Shown: one piece after another, positions 11,701 through 26,842 of the stretch
Numbering within the stretch: the first letter of the stretch is position 1
How the letters are laid out: each line of letters opens with the position of its first letter
Assembly: GCA_016801845.1 (NCBI GenBank)
Contig: CM028906.1
Span: 3,038,001 to 3,102,000, forward strand
DNA: 64,000 nt
Reading direction: 5' to 3'
Origin: Polydactylus sextarius
Lineage: Eukaryota > Chordata > Actinopteri > Polynemidae
Made by a program: the position numbers and the translations under genes
Notes under the pieces: generated by a model
What the model was told of the DNA's origin: nothing
Database searches by the model: none
What the model saw: only the letters and a program-made list of their open reading frames with translations

Positions 11701-14700
11701 CAAACAACTCCTGCACATCGCTTCTCCTCTCTAATCACACCTCCATTGATAAAAAGGCTGAATGAATTTTCAAAACACTGCCTTCTACTGTTACCACCAC
11801 AATCGATGGTGGAGCCTGGCTGCTCTCGCCTGGGGGGGCCGAGTAAACAGCCTCGTCAAGGAGAGCCAATGATGGATGGCCTCTGGCAGGAGGTAATCTA
11901 TAATTTATCACTGCCACACGCGTGTGTGTGTGTGTGTGTGTTTGTGAGAGTCAGACAGCTGAAGCGAACAGAGGGATAAGCAGAAACAGAGGGGGAACAG
12001 GAGGATGTTCACAGAAAAGGGAGTCAGGAAGAAAAAAGGACAAAGTTTTTCTTTATTTCAGTGAGAGTTTTTCACAGGTGAGTTGCAGCACGACATGACA
12101 TGAGAGTGTGTTTGTAGATGTTTTATGTATGTACACCCAAGAAAAACTTGCACGGGTGATGTCTTCATCATATTTTACGTAAAACCCAGAAATCTGAAAA
12201 TTTGATTTAAAACTACCTACACTCAATATGCAATATTATTTGAATAATATTTCGTAACAGTTTTCAGGACTTTCAGAAGAACAAATAACTCCATTCACCT
12301 CCGCTGTGCTGGAGCAGATACAAAAATATCAAAGGGTGGATCTCATGACCTCAGTACAACCAGTCCACTGTAATATCAGTCAACTGACCCTTTAAACCAA
12401 CATTAAAAAAAAAACTTCAGTTGTTGTTTCCTCTGGATTTCAGCCTCACCAACACTGGGATTTGAGATGCGTATCAATAATGATGTTGCGTTTAAACAAA
12501 AATCAAATAATGAAATATTGGCTGATATTTGTTTTGTCAAATAAACTCATAATAGTACGTCCACACAGACAGACTTTACTTGGGCGGGTCGCCCAGGTAT
12601 ATCAACAGAAGCCAAAGTATATCTGGCGACCTCAAAAATTCTTTTAATTTTTGTTTTTTATCCATCTGAGAAAGTGTTGCGCAAGCTCTGCAGCGGCACG
12701 CCATATTTCATACACAGGGACAAATCAAAGTACGTTGCTTAAAACTGATTTAGAAAAAAATTGAATTAAAATATTCAGAGGTAAAATGAGTAAAAACAAC
12801 AAAATACATAGCGAGTGCAGTTATTAGCAGCAACTGAAAGCAGAGGTGAACTTTAAAGTCTGTCTCCTGTTTTTAAAAGTAGGTGAGGTACATTTACATT
12901 TGCAAGATTTGCAGCTGTAGTGACCAAAGTGCTTTTATTGTGAAGGCCTAAGAACAGACAGATTGATGTTTTAGACATCAGTCCTCCAATTTAGTTTAGT
13001 CACAGTCAATACTTCTGCACCAACTTCTTTCTTTTTGGGACCAATTATCTCAATTTTGTCTTTATTTAGTTGTGTTGTCTGTATAGCTTTGTATAACTGA
13101 GTGTCATCCACATAGCTGTGGTAAGTCACGTTACTACTATGTATGATTTGGAGAGGACCTAGGACTGAACCTTGGACATGGATTTACCAATGGAAACAAA
13201 ATAGTCCCAGTTTTGTTAAAGACTGCAACCAAACTAAAAGTGGCCAGAGAGCCCAACAAACTTTTCCACTTTCTCCAGTTGTGGACAGTGGTGTCAAAAT
13301 ACCATTTACAATTTTAACGTGGGCAGTTTCGGTTCGGCGTTGGGGTCGATAACTTGACAGGATTTTACAGTTAAAAAGATAAATTGTTGATAGAAATGTT
13401 TTCCAATTATTTTTGTTTGAAAAAAGTACATCTGATATGAGACTATAGTTGCTAATTACTGATTACAGATCTGGATCATTTAAATATGGTTAAAAAAAAA
13501 ATGTGTTACCGTTTCTAAATGATCTAGAATATATTCTTGTCTCTAATCAGCTGAGATGTGTTTCTACACTGATACAATATGTGTGTGATAAATAAACCAG
13601 GGAGATCGATTGATCAGACTCTGTTTTTGACTGCTAAACCCCAGCTGACCTCATCCACACCCACATCCACCTCCCCTTTCTGCCCTTCCCCCTGCACGCA
13701 CAAACACACACATGCACAAAAGAATTTAAAACTACAAAAGCTCAATGGTGGGTCCAAATGAGAATTTAATTTTACCTGCACTATTGACAAATATACCAAT
13801 TTAATCCATTATTTGCCTTGTAAGAAAATAATTGATTCGCTTTTATTCTCTGCCTCTCTCATGCTCTCTCTCTACCCTCCCACCACTGAGGTAAACAGAG
13901 GGAGTTCAAAGGTCAACAAGCCCTCAAGACGCTCATCACTCACACAGCAGCCAAACGCCAAAGGGCAAAGGGCACCGAGAGTCATTACCAAGCTGCCTTC
14001 ATGTGCGTGTGTGTGGCGAAATGTTGTTGTGTTATGTTCCTTTAAACTTGAAAAATTCTGAATATCATTCTGAATATTATTCACACACATACATACAAAC
14101 ACACACACACACTACAGCCTCAACTACTTCAGCTCCAGCCGAGCGTGGAGGGATTGTCTCCCCAACTCTAAATAATGAAATAAAACCGGTGCACAGCGGG
14201 TGGAGACAAAATTTATTGAGAGGTGGAAGACGGACATGAGGACTAAAAAAATGAAGAGAAAAAAAGAAGCATGAAATAATAAGTAGTTTGGGGAACGGGG
14301 GGATTGACTGGGCATGAAGATGAAAAATTCATAGTCGGCTTCCCCGTCAGGAAGTGATTCGGTGTCTGTCTGCTGATACAGAATGTGGGTCAACAAAGGA
14401 GGAGGAGAAATCATTGGATGACAGACAGGAAAAGAAAAATCACCCACAACAGAAAAACCTAACATGTCTGTAACCAATGTACACAAACTACACAAGAGGT
14501 TTATAGAAAACAGAAGCTGCAAGACCCACAGTCCTTCATCATCTTTTTCATTAGGTAAAATTGTCTCTTCCCATACAACACAGATGCCACAATTAATACT
14601 AGACAATGTGGATAATTTGAAGTAGCCATCTTCTAATTTTCAGGCCCTTTATTACTGTGGCTCTGGTCCAGCGCCATCTCAATAAATACTCAGTCAATGA

Positions 14701-15746
14701 CAATGAATTTGGGCGGACACATTAATGGTCATCGGAGAATAAATCGTAATGACTTTTAATGAGTTTTCATCTGGTGCTAGCGCATGCTAACGCACAAATG
14801 CTAGGATCAGTGGCTGTGGCATAGTGACGTGTTTGAAGAAGAACGCAAGGTGAATTTTTAAAAAGGGCAGAGCTGCATGGAAAGTCAATGGAAAGACACG
14901 AGGATGGGTCGCCACAAAATGAAACAATATTTCAGCTCCACCTGTCCAGCGTCAGGTTGCAACAAATATTCTTCACCAATAACGTTGTTTTCTGTTTATG
15001 CAATATGTCACAACAACTAATCAGACTGTGAATTACACGTTGACAGGTTTTAGTTGTGATTCAGCAAAATCGTTAATGTGACACTGACGGTGTGGTGAAA
15101 AAAACTGGCAGACAGATTGGACTGCACAAACAGAGCCTTCTGAGTCATTATGGGTAAACACAGAGACTAAAAGTGGACGATTTATTCACAAAACCTGACC
15201 ACCAGCTCCACCCTGACTAATGACACACACACACTAAAGCTTGCTATTCTATTCTAAATCTTCAATATAAACTTCTTGCCTTTAAGCAACACTCACAGCT
15301 GATTCTGTTTTTGCTGAATGTCCCTGATGTTAGCCAGCACCAACAGATCGGCTCCATTTAAAGGAAAGAAAGAGCTGACATGTCCACGTTAAAGCCTTTT
15401 CCAACTCAAAGTAATGTGTGAAAAGTTCCCAAGAAGTGTCAGGATGAGTTTCCTGTTCTTCATAATCTGCCAGTGCAGCGTCAATGCAGCATTAACTCTT
15501 TAAACAGCTCTTTGAAGAAGAGAGGAACTCTAGACTCTTTGCCTTCCACTGAAAAGGGTCCTCACAGAGACAGAAATACAGGGAGAGCACATACACACAC
15601 ACTTACCAACCAGGCAGTGATGCAGATGCATAAATACAACTGCAGAAATAGACACACTCCTTCACTTCACCCACTGCAGGCCTCATTCTGCCTGGCAGGC
15701 AGCTGGTGGATGGTTTGCAGCGAACACACACACATTGGTGAACATG

Positions 15747-15785
<39 letters not shown>

Positions 15786-15874
15786 CACTCAAATCAAATC
15801 AGGAATAAAATAAACTAAATAAAGAACAAAGAAGGTCAGAGATGCCTTGTGTGGTGGTCATGAGAGTCCTGAAC

Positions 15875-15935
<61 letters not shown>

Positions 15936-18900
15936 TGTCAAGGGCAGCAACTTTAGGCTAGAAATAACCACCTCATTGCACACGGCTGCCCTCAAACATC
16001 TGTCTAATTTAATAACCTGAGCCTAACACAGCGTGTGTGTGTGTGTGCGTGATAGAGAGAGAGACAGACAGACAGACAGAGAGAGAGAGAGAGAGAAGAG
16101 GTGCACTTACGACAGTCCTGTTCATCTGAGTCATCCTCACAGTCGTTGTCTCCGTCACACACCCAGGACCGACGGATGCATTTGCCGTTGTCACAGTGGA
16201 AGTCCAGCGGCGAACAGGTGGGGAGCACTGCAAACACGGAGACGACGACACATATGTGAACGTGTCAGTGGGAACAAACCATCAAACAAATACAGCGTGA
16301 AGCTGAAAAGACAGGGTACAGGTTTTGCATCAACACATCAACACAAAGTTTTGATATTGAACTAAACTGTCACTTCTTGTAATAATTATCTTCAACACCA
16401 CAGAAACTCACAGAATGACTGCTGTGCAAATTAAATATGGATGTGTGAGTAATGTACAAATGTTACTGGATAGAACCGTGTAATACTATTAAATGATAAT
16501 TTGATGTGGTCATAATCTGTGGTGTCTATCTCATTAAGTTACGGTTGTGTCTTTAAAACACCGATGTCACTGCAGCACATGTATCAGGCAGAGCAGGTCG
16601 TCTGCTAGTCAGATGGTTAATGGTTTAATCTCCGGCTGCTCCAGTGCCCTTGGGCAAGATCCTGGACCTTCAGTAGCAGTGCAGAGCACTTTGATTTGTT
16701 ACAAAGACTAGAAAAGCACTATGTGCACTTTGCTTGCTTACAACATTTCACATTAATCGTGTATTTATTTATTTATGCAGAGTTGACGAGTCAGTACCTT
16801 ACTGATGCGTGAGAATTTTTCATACAAAACCTTTTCTCCAACAAAGTTAAAGCGTTTAATACAAACTGAATGCTACTGTGGTGTTACAAATTTATTTCAC
16901 ACTGACTTCACACTTATAAAGTGGCGCTATAATGTTCATCCAAGTCCTGAGATGTTAATATTTGGATTCGTTTCGTTGCTGTCTTGAAATTTTTAACTGT
17001 TGTTGGAACAAAAACAAAAAGCAATTTGAAGCGTGGGAAGCTGTGTCACATACTTTTCCCCATTTTCAAACTTCATATTTAAATTAAGTTAATTAATTTA
17101 AGTTAATTGACTGTCAGATTATTCAGTCGTAACAACAACTGTTAGTTGCATCGATAGGTTGAAGTTTATTTAATCACAACTAGAGTCAATTAGATGATCA
17201 GATGAGATGAAGCTTTCACAGTGTGGACATTGCTGCTGTAAATGTCAAACAAAGTTTAGATACAAGGGAAAGGGAGTGTGGGGGGGTTTATACCCTGACA
17301 GGTCTCAGCTCAGTCAGAGTCAGCATCTGAGTCTGAGCCTGATCTGGACCCACAAGTCCTCCTCGCTTCCACCTTCTTATCCTGAGACCCAGAAAGAAGC
17401 ACTGAGCTCAGCTCAGCGCATTCCTCCTTAACTTCATATCCGCTCTAAGTGCTGCTACTCGCTATCTAAGCAGAGCCCGAATGACTGGCCCTTTGTCATC
17501 CGCAGACAGAGCTAATTTAATTATAGGCCAGGGAGGGAGGAGGGAAGGAGGAGAGACGGAGCAGTCCTTATAGTGGACTCTCACTCAACTGTCAATACCA
17601 GATATGAAATATTGACTGAGCAAGGCAGACTTTATGAAAAATGTATGACGTCACGCTGCGAGTTACCCGCCGAGGCAGACAGGCAGACGAGTCGGGGCTC
17701 AGTGAGTGAATTAACTAAGTGTGTGTGTGTGTGTGTGTGTGTGAGGGGTGTGGCGCTGGTCTCAAGGGGAAGTAAAGCCCCACTGACCCACATACCCCTG
17801 CATGGATATTACATTATTCAGAGAGAAACACAAAGTGGGACAGACACACAGACATAAGCAAATAGAATTCTCTCCCTTATTCTCTTCACCTTCTCTTGAA
17901 CTCTCTCTCCCTTTCTCCCTAAATTACGCGACCATACTGTGGGTTACACCAATTTGCATATCTGATGCATTTCTGCAAACAATTATCCAAATCACACGAT
18001 ACAGTTCCTTCATTTATTTCTTTTCAGGCAGGAACTGAAATCATCAAGACATGAGATGTGTCTGATACTGCAGATTTTCTTCACCACCTTCATGTCATTG
18101 TCAAAGCTTTGTCACACAGAGAAACACGTCAAAAATGTTCCCATGCGGCGCGTTCAAAGATGCTCTGCAAAGATCCTGCTGACATCTAAGATTTGAGAAA
18201 AGTCTGTTACAATAAGAAACAGCAGCTTATTGACTTTTATTTCCCTTAAAGCCTATCAGAGCAGATTGTTAAAACAATCCCTGTTCCCTCATTAAAAATC
18301 TCCTTTTTGAAAAGTAACACTGGTTTTAGAAGATGCTGGAAAAAATGAATGAATTCTGACCAATTGTTTCTAAATGCAAATGAACTAAATCAAGTCTTAG
18401 AAGATTCTAAAATGTGAGTATTCATTATATTCTGGTCTTCTTTGCTATAAAACATAAAATATTTTTTGGATTTTATACTGCTCATCCAACAAACTCGGCC
18501 TCTGGCAAAATTACAACTGTCGCTTTTAATTCTTTCTGAAACAATTTAGACAAGATAAAACATGCAAAACTGCTGCTATGTTCCCATAATTTGGGGCCCA
18601 AGTTCAACAGTTTTCTGTCACTCAACACGATTCTTCTGAAGACAAAGTTCAGTCCTTATGAAATACAGTTTTAGCTCTGTATCTGCCAGAACTGCTGCAA
18701 CAAGCTGGAACTGAACAGTGAGTACACGCTGCGTCCGTACAGCTCCTGACACCTGCTCACCGGCGGGAAAACTCCTCTTTGTTGAACCAAAGTGTTTTGG
18801 GATGCGTCTGTTGACTGGGTGTCGGCAGATTTACGGCATGAGGGAAATGCTGCTTGTCGACGTTCTCGATAAATAATTCAACTTTATGTCTGAGGAGGTG

Positions 18901-19835
18901 GAGATTGTAGTGTTAACATACACACACATACACGCAGACATAAGCAGAGCCGTCGCTGCACCGGATAAATAAACAAACCTTCATCTACAGCGCAGTATTG
19001 TTAAGGTACACAAATTGGGAAATGTCTGCAAATAAATACACAGGCTCTCACTCACACAAAGTAGGTGAGGCCAGCTCCCAGTATCTGGAGGATCAGCAGC
19101 AAGCATGCTGGGAAGGTTGATGAGGTCTCTGAGGGCTTTGATCTCTCTTATCACACAGATTCTGCTCAGCTCAGCGCTGCTTTCTCACCAACGCTGCATT
19201 CCTCTGAGGCTGACACACAACTTTCCACAGCTAGGACACTGCACTGCACTGTCACTGTCAACCCAAACCTAAACCCTTAACCCTGACCTGACCCAGAACA
19301 GATCAGGCCTCTGCCCCAAACCAGGACCTCAGAAACACCATCTGCCTCATTAAGACTTACATCTGGCCTATATGAAGACTACATGTCCCTGCAAGTTTGG
19401 TGTTTATTCTCCAGGGAGATCAAAATAGCCTCATTCCTACATTTCCCAGAATCCACTTCTCCCTCAAATGTATGCTGAATATGGAAAGGCTGGCAATAGT
19501 AATGCTGACAAAGTTACACCACAGCAAATACAGAATTAACGATGGCATTGTATTTCACACACCATGCATTGCATCCTGGTCCATTTCCTGCTTCTGCCGC
19601 CGCTGACACTGCTGCTTCCTCTGGAGCTCATTAACAGCAGTATTTTTAGAAAAATTAACTGAAACACATCTACTCATTTGACTTTGTTCACGACGTAGCA
19701 CAAGGACACTGATACGATAACATAAACACACACACAAAAAACAGTGTTTGTCTCAGTCACACTTCAGCAGTTACCCTCCTGAGTGCTTTTGAGTCCACGT
19801 TTTAAACTATGTGCGCACACACACACATACATGCA

Positions 19836-19886
<51 letters not shown>

Positions 19887-22800
19887 TAGTCCAAATAAAA
19901 ATCGAAAAATCGACCAACAAGTGTCTAAGTGTCTGACGGCAGCCGTTATGTTGCTGCCAGACTCTTTTGACAAAACCAGTGATTTTACCTCACAGAACAG
20001 GAGCTGATGGTCTGCGGCTACACTGATCTGTTAGTTTGTTTGTGTTGCAGCACATGTTAATTTTTACTTAAGTAAAGCACCTGAACACTTCATCCACCAC
20101 TCAAAGTCACATAAGTAACGAAACAAACTAACCAAGAATTAGAAGAGCAACTCCCATTGCCTGCAAGACAAAATTACTGTTTTTGTCAAAGGAATCTGGT
20201 CTCGTCATGACGGCTGTTTCTGTTTAACAAAAAAGGATCTTACTCTTCAACAAAAGAGTCTATATCTGTGGGAATCCTCTCATAACGTTGTCAGACACTT
20301 ATGATAACAATCTGAACCTACCCGTGTGTGTGTGTTAGTCTTTTAATGTCAAGGAGCCAAACATTGAAACAAGGACAGAGATCTCCAGATCACCACAGAT
20401 AAGAGACGACAGTAATCTTCAGGTGAACCGACCGGTTCTGGCCTGAAAGAGGAAAACCTTTATTTAAAATATTCTCTTTTGAACATGTCAACTCCTCTGT
20501 CCGGCTGTGACACTGCCAACAAGGATAGGTTCAATAAAAGCAGCGTGTCAGTGCAAGATTCAAAAACTTGTCCAATCTCTAATAGAATAGAAAAGAATGA
20601 AAGCATGAAATGTCACAAAACAAAGGACTAATGTTTGGGTCAATTATTCTATTCTATTTATGTCAGATAAATATGTTGATCAGTACATTCCCATGTGGGA
20701 ATCCAGGAATATTCTGGATTACCCAGAGTAACAGAGAGACAGATACTCTCCGTCAAGCACGACAAATAAAAGCACATTAACATTCTCTGTAACGGGTTGA
20801 AGGCCAAAACTTAATAACAAGTGAAAATAATGAGCCCTCGCATCTAGAAGTAGGACTGTGCACACTTACTTATGTGTGTGTGTGTGTGTGTGTGTGTGTT
20901 CTACATCTTTAGGAAGATGTATGTGATGTGTGTGTCTTTAAGTGGCCTTGAGCAGCACAGTTAATGGCCTCTCCTTTACTGTGGAGCAGCTGAATCAAGT
21001 AGCTCTAATGGGACCAATATATCAGCCTGAACACAGCTTATCACACCGGCTCAACGGGTGGGAGGATGGACGCATGAGAGAGGGACAGACGCTCTCTCTT
21101 AGACTGAAAAACAGATGTGGATTCCAGAGAACTATAGAAGAGTCTGCTAAAGGAATTTTAATAAAAGTTTTTTTTTTGTTCTGTTTAAGTTCAAAACAGG
21201 TTAGTTTACCTACAAATTACTATCGTCATAGGAAGTGTTTGACATGAAGCAGCTGCCATCGCACACACACTATCACACCTTGTGACTGAGCTCATGTACC
21301 GTTTTCGTCTTTTCTTTTTTTTCAAATTCAAATTTTCGAATTAAACTTTAAGCGACATTTCACTGCAGCGTTCTGTGACTCATGATGACTCAGACCATTA
21401 CTCCACACACCAGAAGACCGATCTGAGATACACAGAAACTTAAAAGGCACAATGATGTGAGAGAACGTCACACCATGAGGAATAATGTATGAAAGTCAGT
21501 GAACACAGAGAGAGAATTCATCAGTTACACTTTCCAGCAACAATACAACCTCAGTGGCTAAAATAGAAATTCTTAATTGCTCAGTGCTGCTCAACAATCA
21601 AGAAAATCGACTATGAAATGCCGGACAGTCGTTATTTTAGCCTCTGTAGTGGGACGAGGGACCACCGATGATATGAAAATATCAGCTGAGGAAGGAGAAT
21701 ACATCGTCTGCCCTGATGGTGGAATCATTTCCATGTTACATGACTCAGGGACACATACAAGAAAGTTAAATCTTCATATTTATATCTTCAAGTGAGAGAA
21801 ACAGGTGGTAGATATTTTCATGGATAATGTTTCCGTGCTAAAAGGAGCTGATAAGGACTGGACATCATTATCAGCTCCCTTCACCTCCCCAATCTCATCC
21901 AGCCTCCGCTTTGTTCGACCTCCTGCCCTCAGTAGCGAGAACCAGCAGATTGATGCACAGTTGTTATTTTCTCCCCCCAAGCAGCAGTCAGGCTGTTAAA
22001 CAAAACTCCTTGGCCTGCACCCCTCCTGTCCCAGTCCTGCTCACGCCCACCACCCACCCCAACAGTACCCAGACAACAGCTCTGAACTCTCAATCATGTT
22101 CGCACCACCAACTATTTTCAATATCCATTTTATTCTATCTTAATTTATTTTATTCAATACTTGACTGTCTGGCTGGAGTTAATTTGGGGAATTATGAACC
22201 TTCACCAGTTGTAAAACATGCCTACAGCACGTTGAAACGTGTCAATGTGGAAAAATGACTGTAAGTGTTATTGTAATAGTCTGTGAGGCTTAGAAATGTA
22301 TTATGTTCAGAAAAGAAAAGTATCTCCCTCGCCCTGCGTGTCCAACTCAGACTAATCCCTCCGTCCCTCTCATCCATTCTGAGCCTCTCATTCCCAACTC
22401 GCTCTGCGTTTTCTTCTCACAGCAGATCCCAACAGAGGCGGCTTATCTGATTCTAGGCAGTGCTGGTCGGTAGCCAGCACATATTTCGGTCCGTCGGAGC
22501 GGAGTGGCGCTGCCAGCAGAGAGTTTTTCTTGGCAAGAGCACCCAGCGGCAGTGTGTGTGCCAGTGTGTGTGTGTGTGCGTATGCGTATGCGTGTGTGTG
22601 ATGGGCTTTCCTCCGTCCTCCTCCACCTCTCACAGTAAACAGTCCTCCTGCCTAACCCAGGCCGCCAACGCCACTCCACACTCATAAACCTGTCACAAAT
22701 TCTCTGTGAGAATGAGGTTTCTGAGCCCGACGTCCATCTTCATCGCCACATCACACAGTGGTGATCGAAGCATCACATCACCGCAACCATCGTTTTATTT

Positions 22801-25800
22801 ATGCATCTATTTAGAACAGTAACACCACAATGTAAAAAGCCTCTGCAATCAAACTTACTTAAAAATGTTATGATCAAAACTAAAAGTGCTCATTAGGCAG
22901 AGTGTCCCAGTTCTCAGTGGTTTATTATTAATGTTCGCAGGATCAAAGTGGAGCTTTTCCCTCAACGATACTGTTGGGTAGTTTTGTCTGTTATGATACA
23001 TGACAGTCCTCGCGACAGAAGAGACACGAGTGTGTTGACATCGCCGGCACGAGACAGCTCGCCGTCCCCACTGAGGCAGATTAATGCTGAAACATTTGCT
23101 CGTTGCCATGACAAATCTGAGCTGAGCACTTGACAACGACGAGTAACACTGAAGCGCTGTCATTGACAGCCCACACATCTTCTCCTTCAGCAGGCGAGTG
23201 ACAGAAAATACTCTAACGTGGCCTAATGATGACATTTATAAGACAATTTGATTATCTTTCACTGCCAGAATCAATTCATAATTTCTTAAATGTTACCTCC
23301 CTGTCCTTCAGATGTCCACCTACCTTATTCTTACCACACACTTCAGCTACTCCACCGTTTATTCAGCCAAGGATAATTAGTTCGGGTATGAAGCAGGATA
23401 AGATGGTGTTAATGGGTGAGGAGCACACTTAAAAAAAGATCATGAACAAAGGAAAGTGTCCAGAATAGCCAGAGATGACCACATGACATGTCCTGTGTCC
23501 ATAACCTTCAAACTGCAAATTAAATCACTGATCAATCATTGTTGATATTTTACATTTTTCATCCACTACAGGCCTTTTAAGTGAGCAGTAAAAAGTTTGT
23601 CCCAAAAGTTTTGTGAGCAAAATGTGCTCAGTAAATTCCACCGCTGTCAACTAAAGACGTCTCAGTATCTTTTATCAAATTATTTGATATTACTGTGAAG
23701 TTATCTTCCTCTGGATCAAAGCTAACCATCCTCAGAGAAGATGACCCTGTGTTTCACTGCAGCTTTGATGATATTATTTTATAGATAGTGCATAAACACG
23801 CACGCACACGTGCACCCTAGTGCACAAAAATCTGATTTTAAAAAAGCAAACACAGCTGTGGTCGCCTGTCTGGTTATTTGATATCACATGAATGAATGAA
23901 TCTGTCGACTTCAGACAAACACGTGTATCGTCACTGTGAGCGACACGATCCACAAGTCGGCGGCAGTCCAAGCTGCGACACTACCAATAAAGTCAACATG
24001 AAATCAAATCGAGTGAACACTTGTTCTCCTGCCAATGTGAGTGTGTTTTTTTTTGTTTTTTTTTTTTGTCAATAGTTCCACCTGCCAGTTCCTAAACTGT
24101 CTCTATAAATCTTCCCTTGTGCATTTGATGACCTTTTAAAAATGGTGCCATCATGTCTGGAGTTGTAACTAAAAAAAAAAAACAAGAATTATCAATCATT
24201 ACTTTTTAATTAGCACATTGAGTATTAAGTCGATAAAGTGTCAAACCCAACCACAAGTTCTCAGAGCCTGCGGAGATGTCGGAGAGCTGTTTATTTTTGT
24301 CTGGCTGTCAGAAAAAAAGACAGAGTTATTGAAGTTGTGTAATTTTGAATCGCAGCGATATGCAATGAGGAAAAGGCGAAGCAGAAGTACATGACACATT
24401 GATCCTCACAGCAGTCACAGGGTGATTCATTCACCCAGGGAAAATAAATCAAGAATTTCCATCTGTGGCTGACGCTTTCTTCACGTAAATCACACATTCA
24501 GACCATATTCCCATCCCTTTTATATTTGGCAAAAACTCAAAATGCTACAGCAGATGCATATATCTTTGGTTGTTGAAATCTTTCTTTCAAACATACTATT
24601 TCTACATTAAAATATCTGTGCTCCTAAATGACGATTTTAAAATCAACAAATCAGAAACGCTGCATTTCTTAAATCTTTGGAACCGTGTACCGTCCACGTC
24701 AAAGTTCGTCCACTAAAAGTGCTTGTTCTTGCTACTGACAGGTTCAGATTAATATTAAATGTCTGGAAACATTATGGATAAGATTCTTACATAAACAGAC
24801 TTTTTTTCTAAAGAATAAAAATCCAGTTTGTTTAACCAGAATTAGCGGATACATCACTGCCAGACTCCATTGACAAAAAAAAACTTTTATTTATTTATTT
24901 ATTTTTGCCTCACAGAGCACTGCCACTTCCTGGAACAGTTAGTGAGTTAGTTTGTGTTATTCAGTGATCTGAATATTTATTCCACCACTGAAATAAAATA
25001 ACACAAATAAACAGCGAATAGCTGAGCAGCTGCGGTTGTCTGGTTTTTCAGAGGAGTAGTGATGCGGACAAAGAGGATCTGATTCTTTAACAAAAAGGTG
25101 ATGGACTAGGTGGTCAGCTAATGTAGTGACAATACAGTACAAGCAAATGCGTTGTTAAAAAAGGAGTAATACATGCTGGTGATGCTAGAATTGTCCAAAT
25201 ATATACTAAATGTTAAAATACGTAGCCAAAGCAAAAACTTACATTTAGCATCTTTGCTTTTTCCCTGTCTATACAATCCAGACAACTGAAAAACAAATAT
25301 TTTTGTTGATCCAATAACTGAGACAGACCTCTGTTGAACAGGTTTTTTGTCAAATGAGTCGAACACTTCCTGATGGAAAAAATTATAAAATCGCAGGCTT
25401 ATGTTTCCACATGCTGGATAATCGTTATAATGTTTAAAACTTTATAAACAGGAATCCATCACCTCTGACACACAACACATTTAAAACCTACTCAAACACG
25501 CTTGTATTTACAAACAAGGATTTAAGAAAATAAGCAGCCAACCAGAACGACAAGCTCTTTTTGTTTCTCCTCTTATTTCTGCGTCTTTTGTCCGCCCTCT
25601 AATCATCTCCTCCTCTGTGCGAACAAGTGTGCTCGCCCCGTTTACTGAGCGGGAAGTAAATATTTAGGGAAGGAGGCGAGAGGGAGGAGGGACATGGAGA
25701 AAAGAGAAGAGGAGGATTATGCTAATGTGTCTGAAACAGAAAATACGACAAGATGAGATGAAAGAGACAGGAAGACGGACAACCTGGAGGGAGGAGAGGA

Positions 25801-26801
25801 GAAGGATACGAGGACAGAGGGCGGAAAAAAAGAAGAAGGGGATGGAAAGAGAAATTGAGGCATAGAGACGGAGGGAATGGGGTCCTAATCTTCTCCGCTT
25901 CTGCTTTTGGATCAGCTGAGCTCCCGCGGTTACAGCCGCTCTCTGATTGGCTGAGGCTACACAGAGCACTGGATTAAAGGACAGAGGGGGTATTTCTTAT
26001 TGCCAAGCAGTTTGAGTTTAGATATTCTGGAGCAAGGACACTGTGGTCAACATTAGACTGAGTTTATGAAGTCAGATAAAGACTCAAAGATTAACGTTGT
26101 TACTTTGCTAAAAAAGCTCAAATCAAAGATGATCAGATTCGTCTTATACACCTTACACGGCCTGTAAACATGACAACCCTAAAATGGAGTCATTATGACC
26201 TAATGGAGGTTTTCATTCAACTTAACTCAGTGCAGATGTGACTGTTTGACTTACAACTCGGCTAAAAGTGAAAATGGTTTCACTGCAACAAATCACCAGC
26301 AGGATGAAAACAAATTTAACAACTAAAACTTTATTTTTTTCCTTGGACTTAACAGTGAATTTTCAAAACAAAAGCTGAAAAGAAAGTTATTATTGAGTTC
26401 ATAATCCTGTTCTCCATATTGGAAGTTAACATTGTTACTAAACGACTGACGACAAAACCTGGATTTGCTCCCTCGTTTCAGAAAAGTGTTGGAAAAAAAC
26501 ACAGATGTATTTTTGCAAATGAGCTCTCAGTGTAATTACAATTACAAAGTCACTGCTTTGTTCCAACAGATACAATGAATATAAATCCATCAGCAGGGAG
26601 GGGGTCCTCACAAGTCAGTGTAGCAGATGAATGTGTGTGTGTGTTTTTTCTATACCAAACAACACACCCGTTTCCTAAACTTCACACACTTGTGTGAGCT
26701 GACAGCAGAGGAAGCTGAACCTCATGTGGAGTTTTCAATCACGCACAACCGAGATTTTTCCTTTCATTTCATCTCATGTCCACCCCCAACACACACAGAG
26801 A

Positions 26802-26842
<41 letters not shown>

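Larger units (their letters stand above)
10254..16110 (-). other. lrp4: lrp4 intron 3
   Basis: 5.9-kb intron between exons 3 and 4. It carries two transposon relics (about 11.20-11.49 kb and 12.96-13.30 kb), a long CA repeat at 15748-15781 and a GT repeat of 23 units at 15877-15923. The remainder is AT-rich with no recognisable coding content. Confidence 0.75.

Noticed and set aside
12540..12720. Possible DNA-transposon fragment (GGGCGGGTCGCCCAGG)
   Set aside because: Short GC-rich phrase in AT-rich intron; nothing further supports a named family.
14124..14606. 160-aa minus-strand open frame in intron 3
   Set aside because: Low-complexity hydrophobic/Leu-Phe-rich translation of AT-rich intron, no splice borders or recognisable domain.
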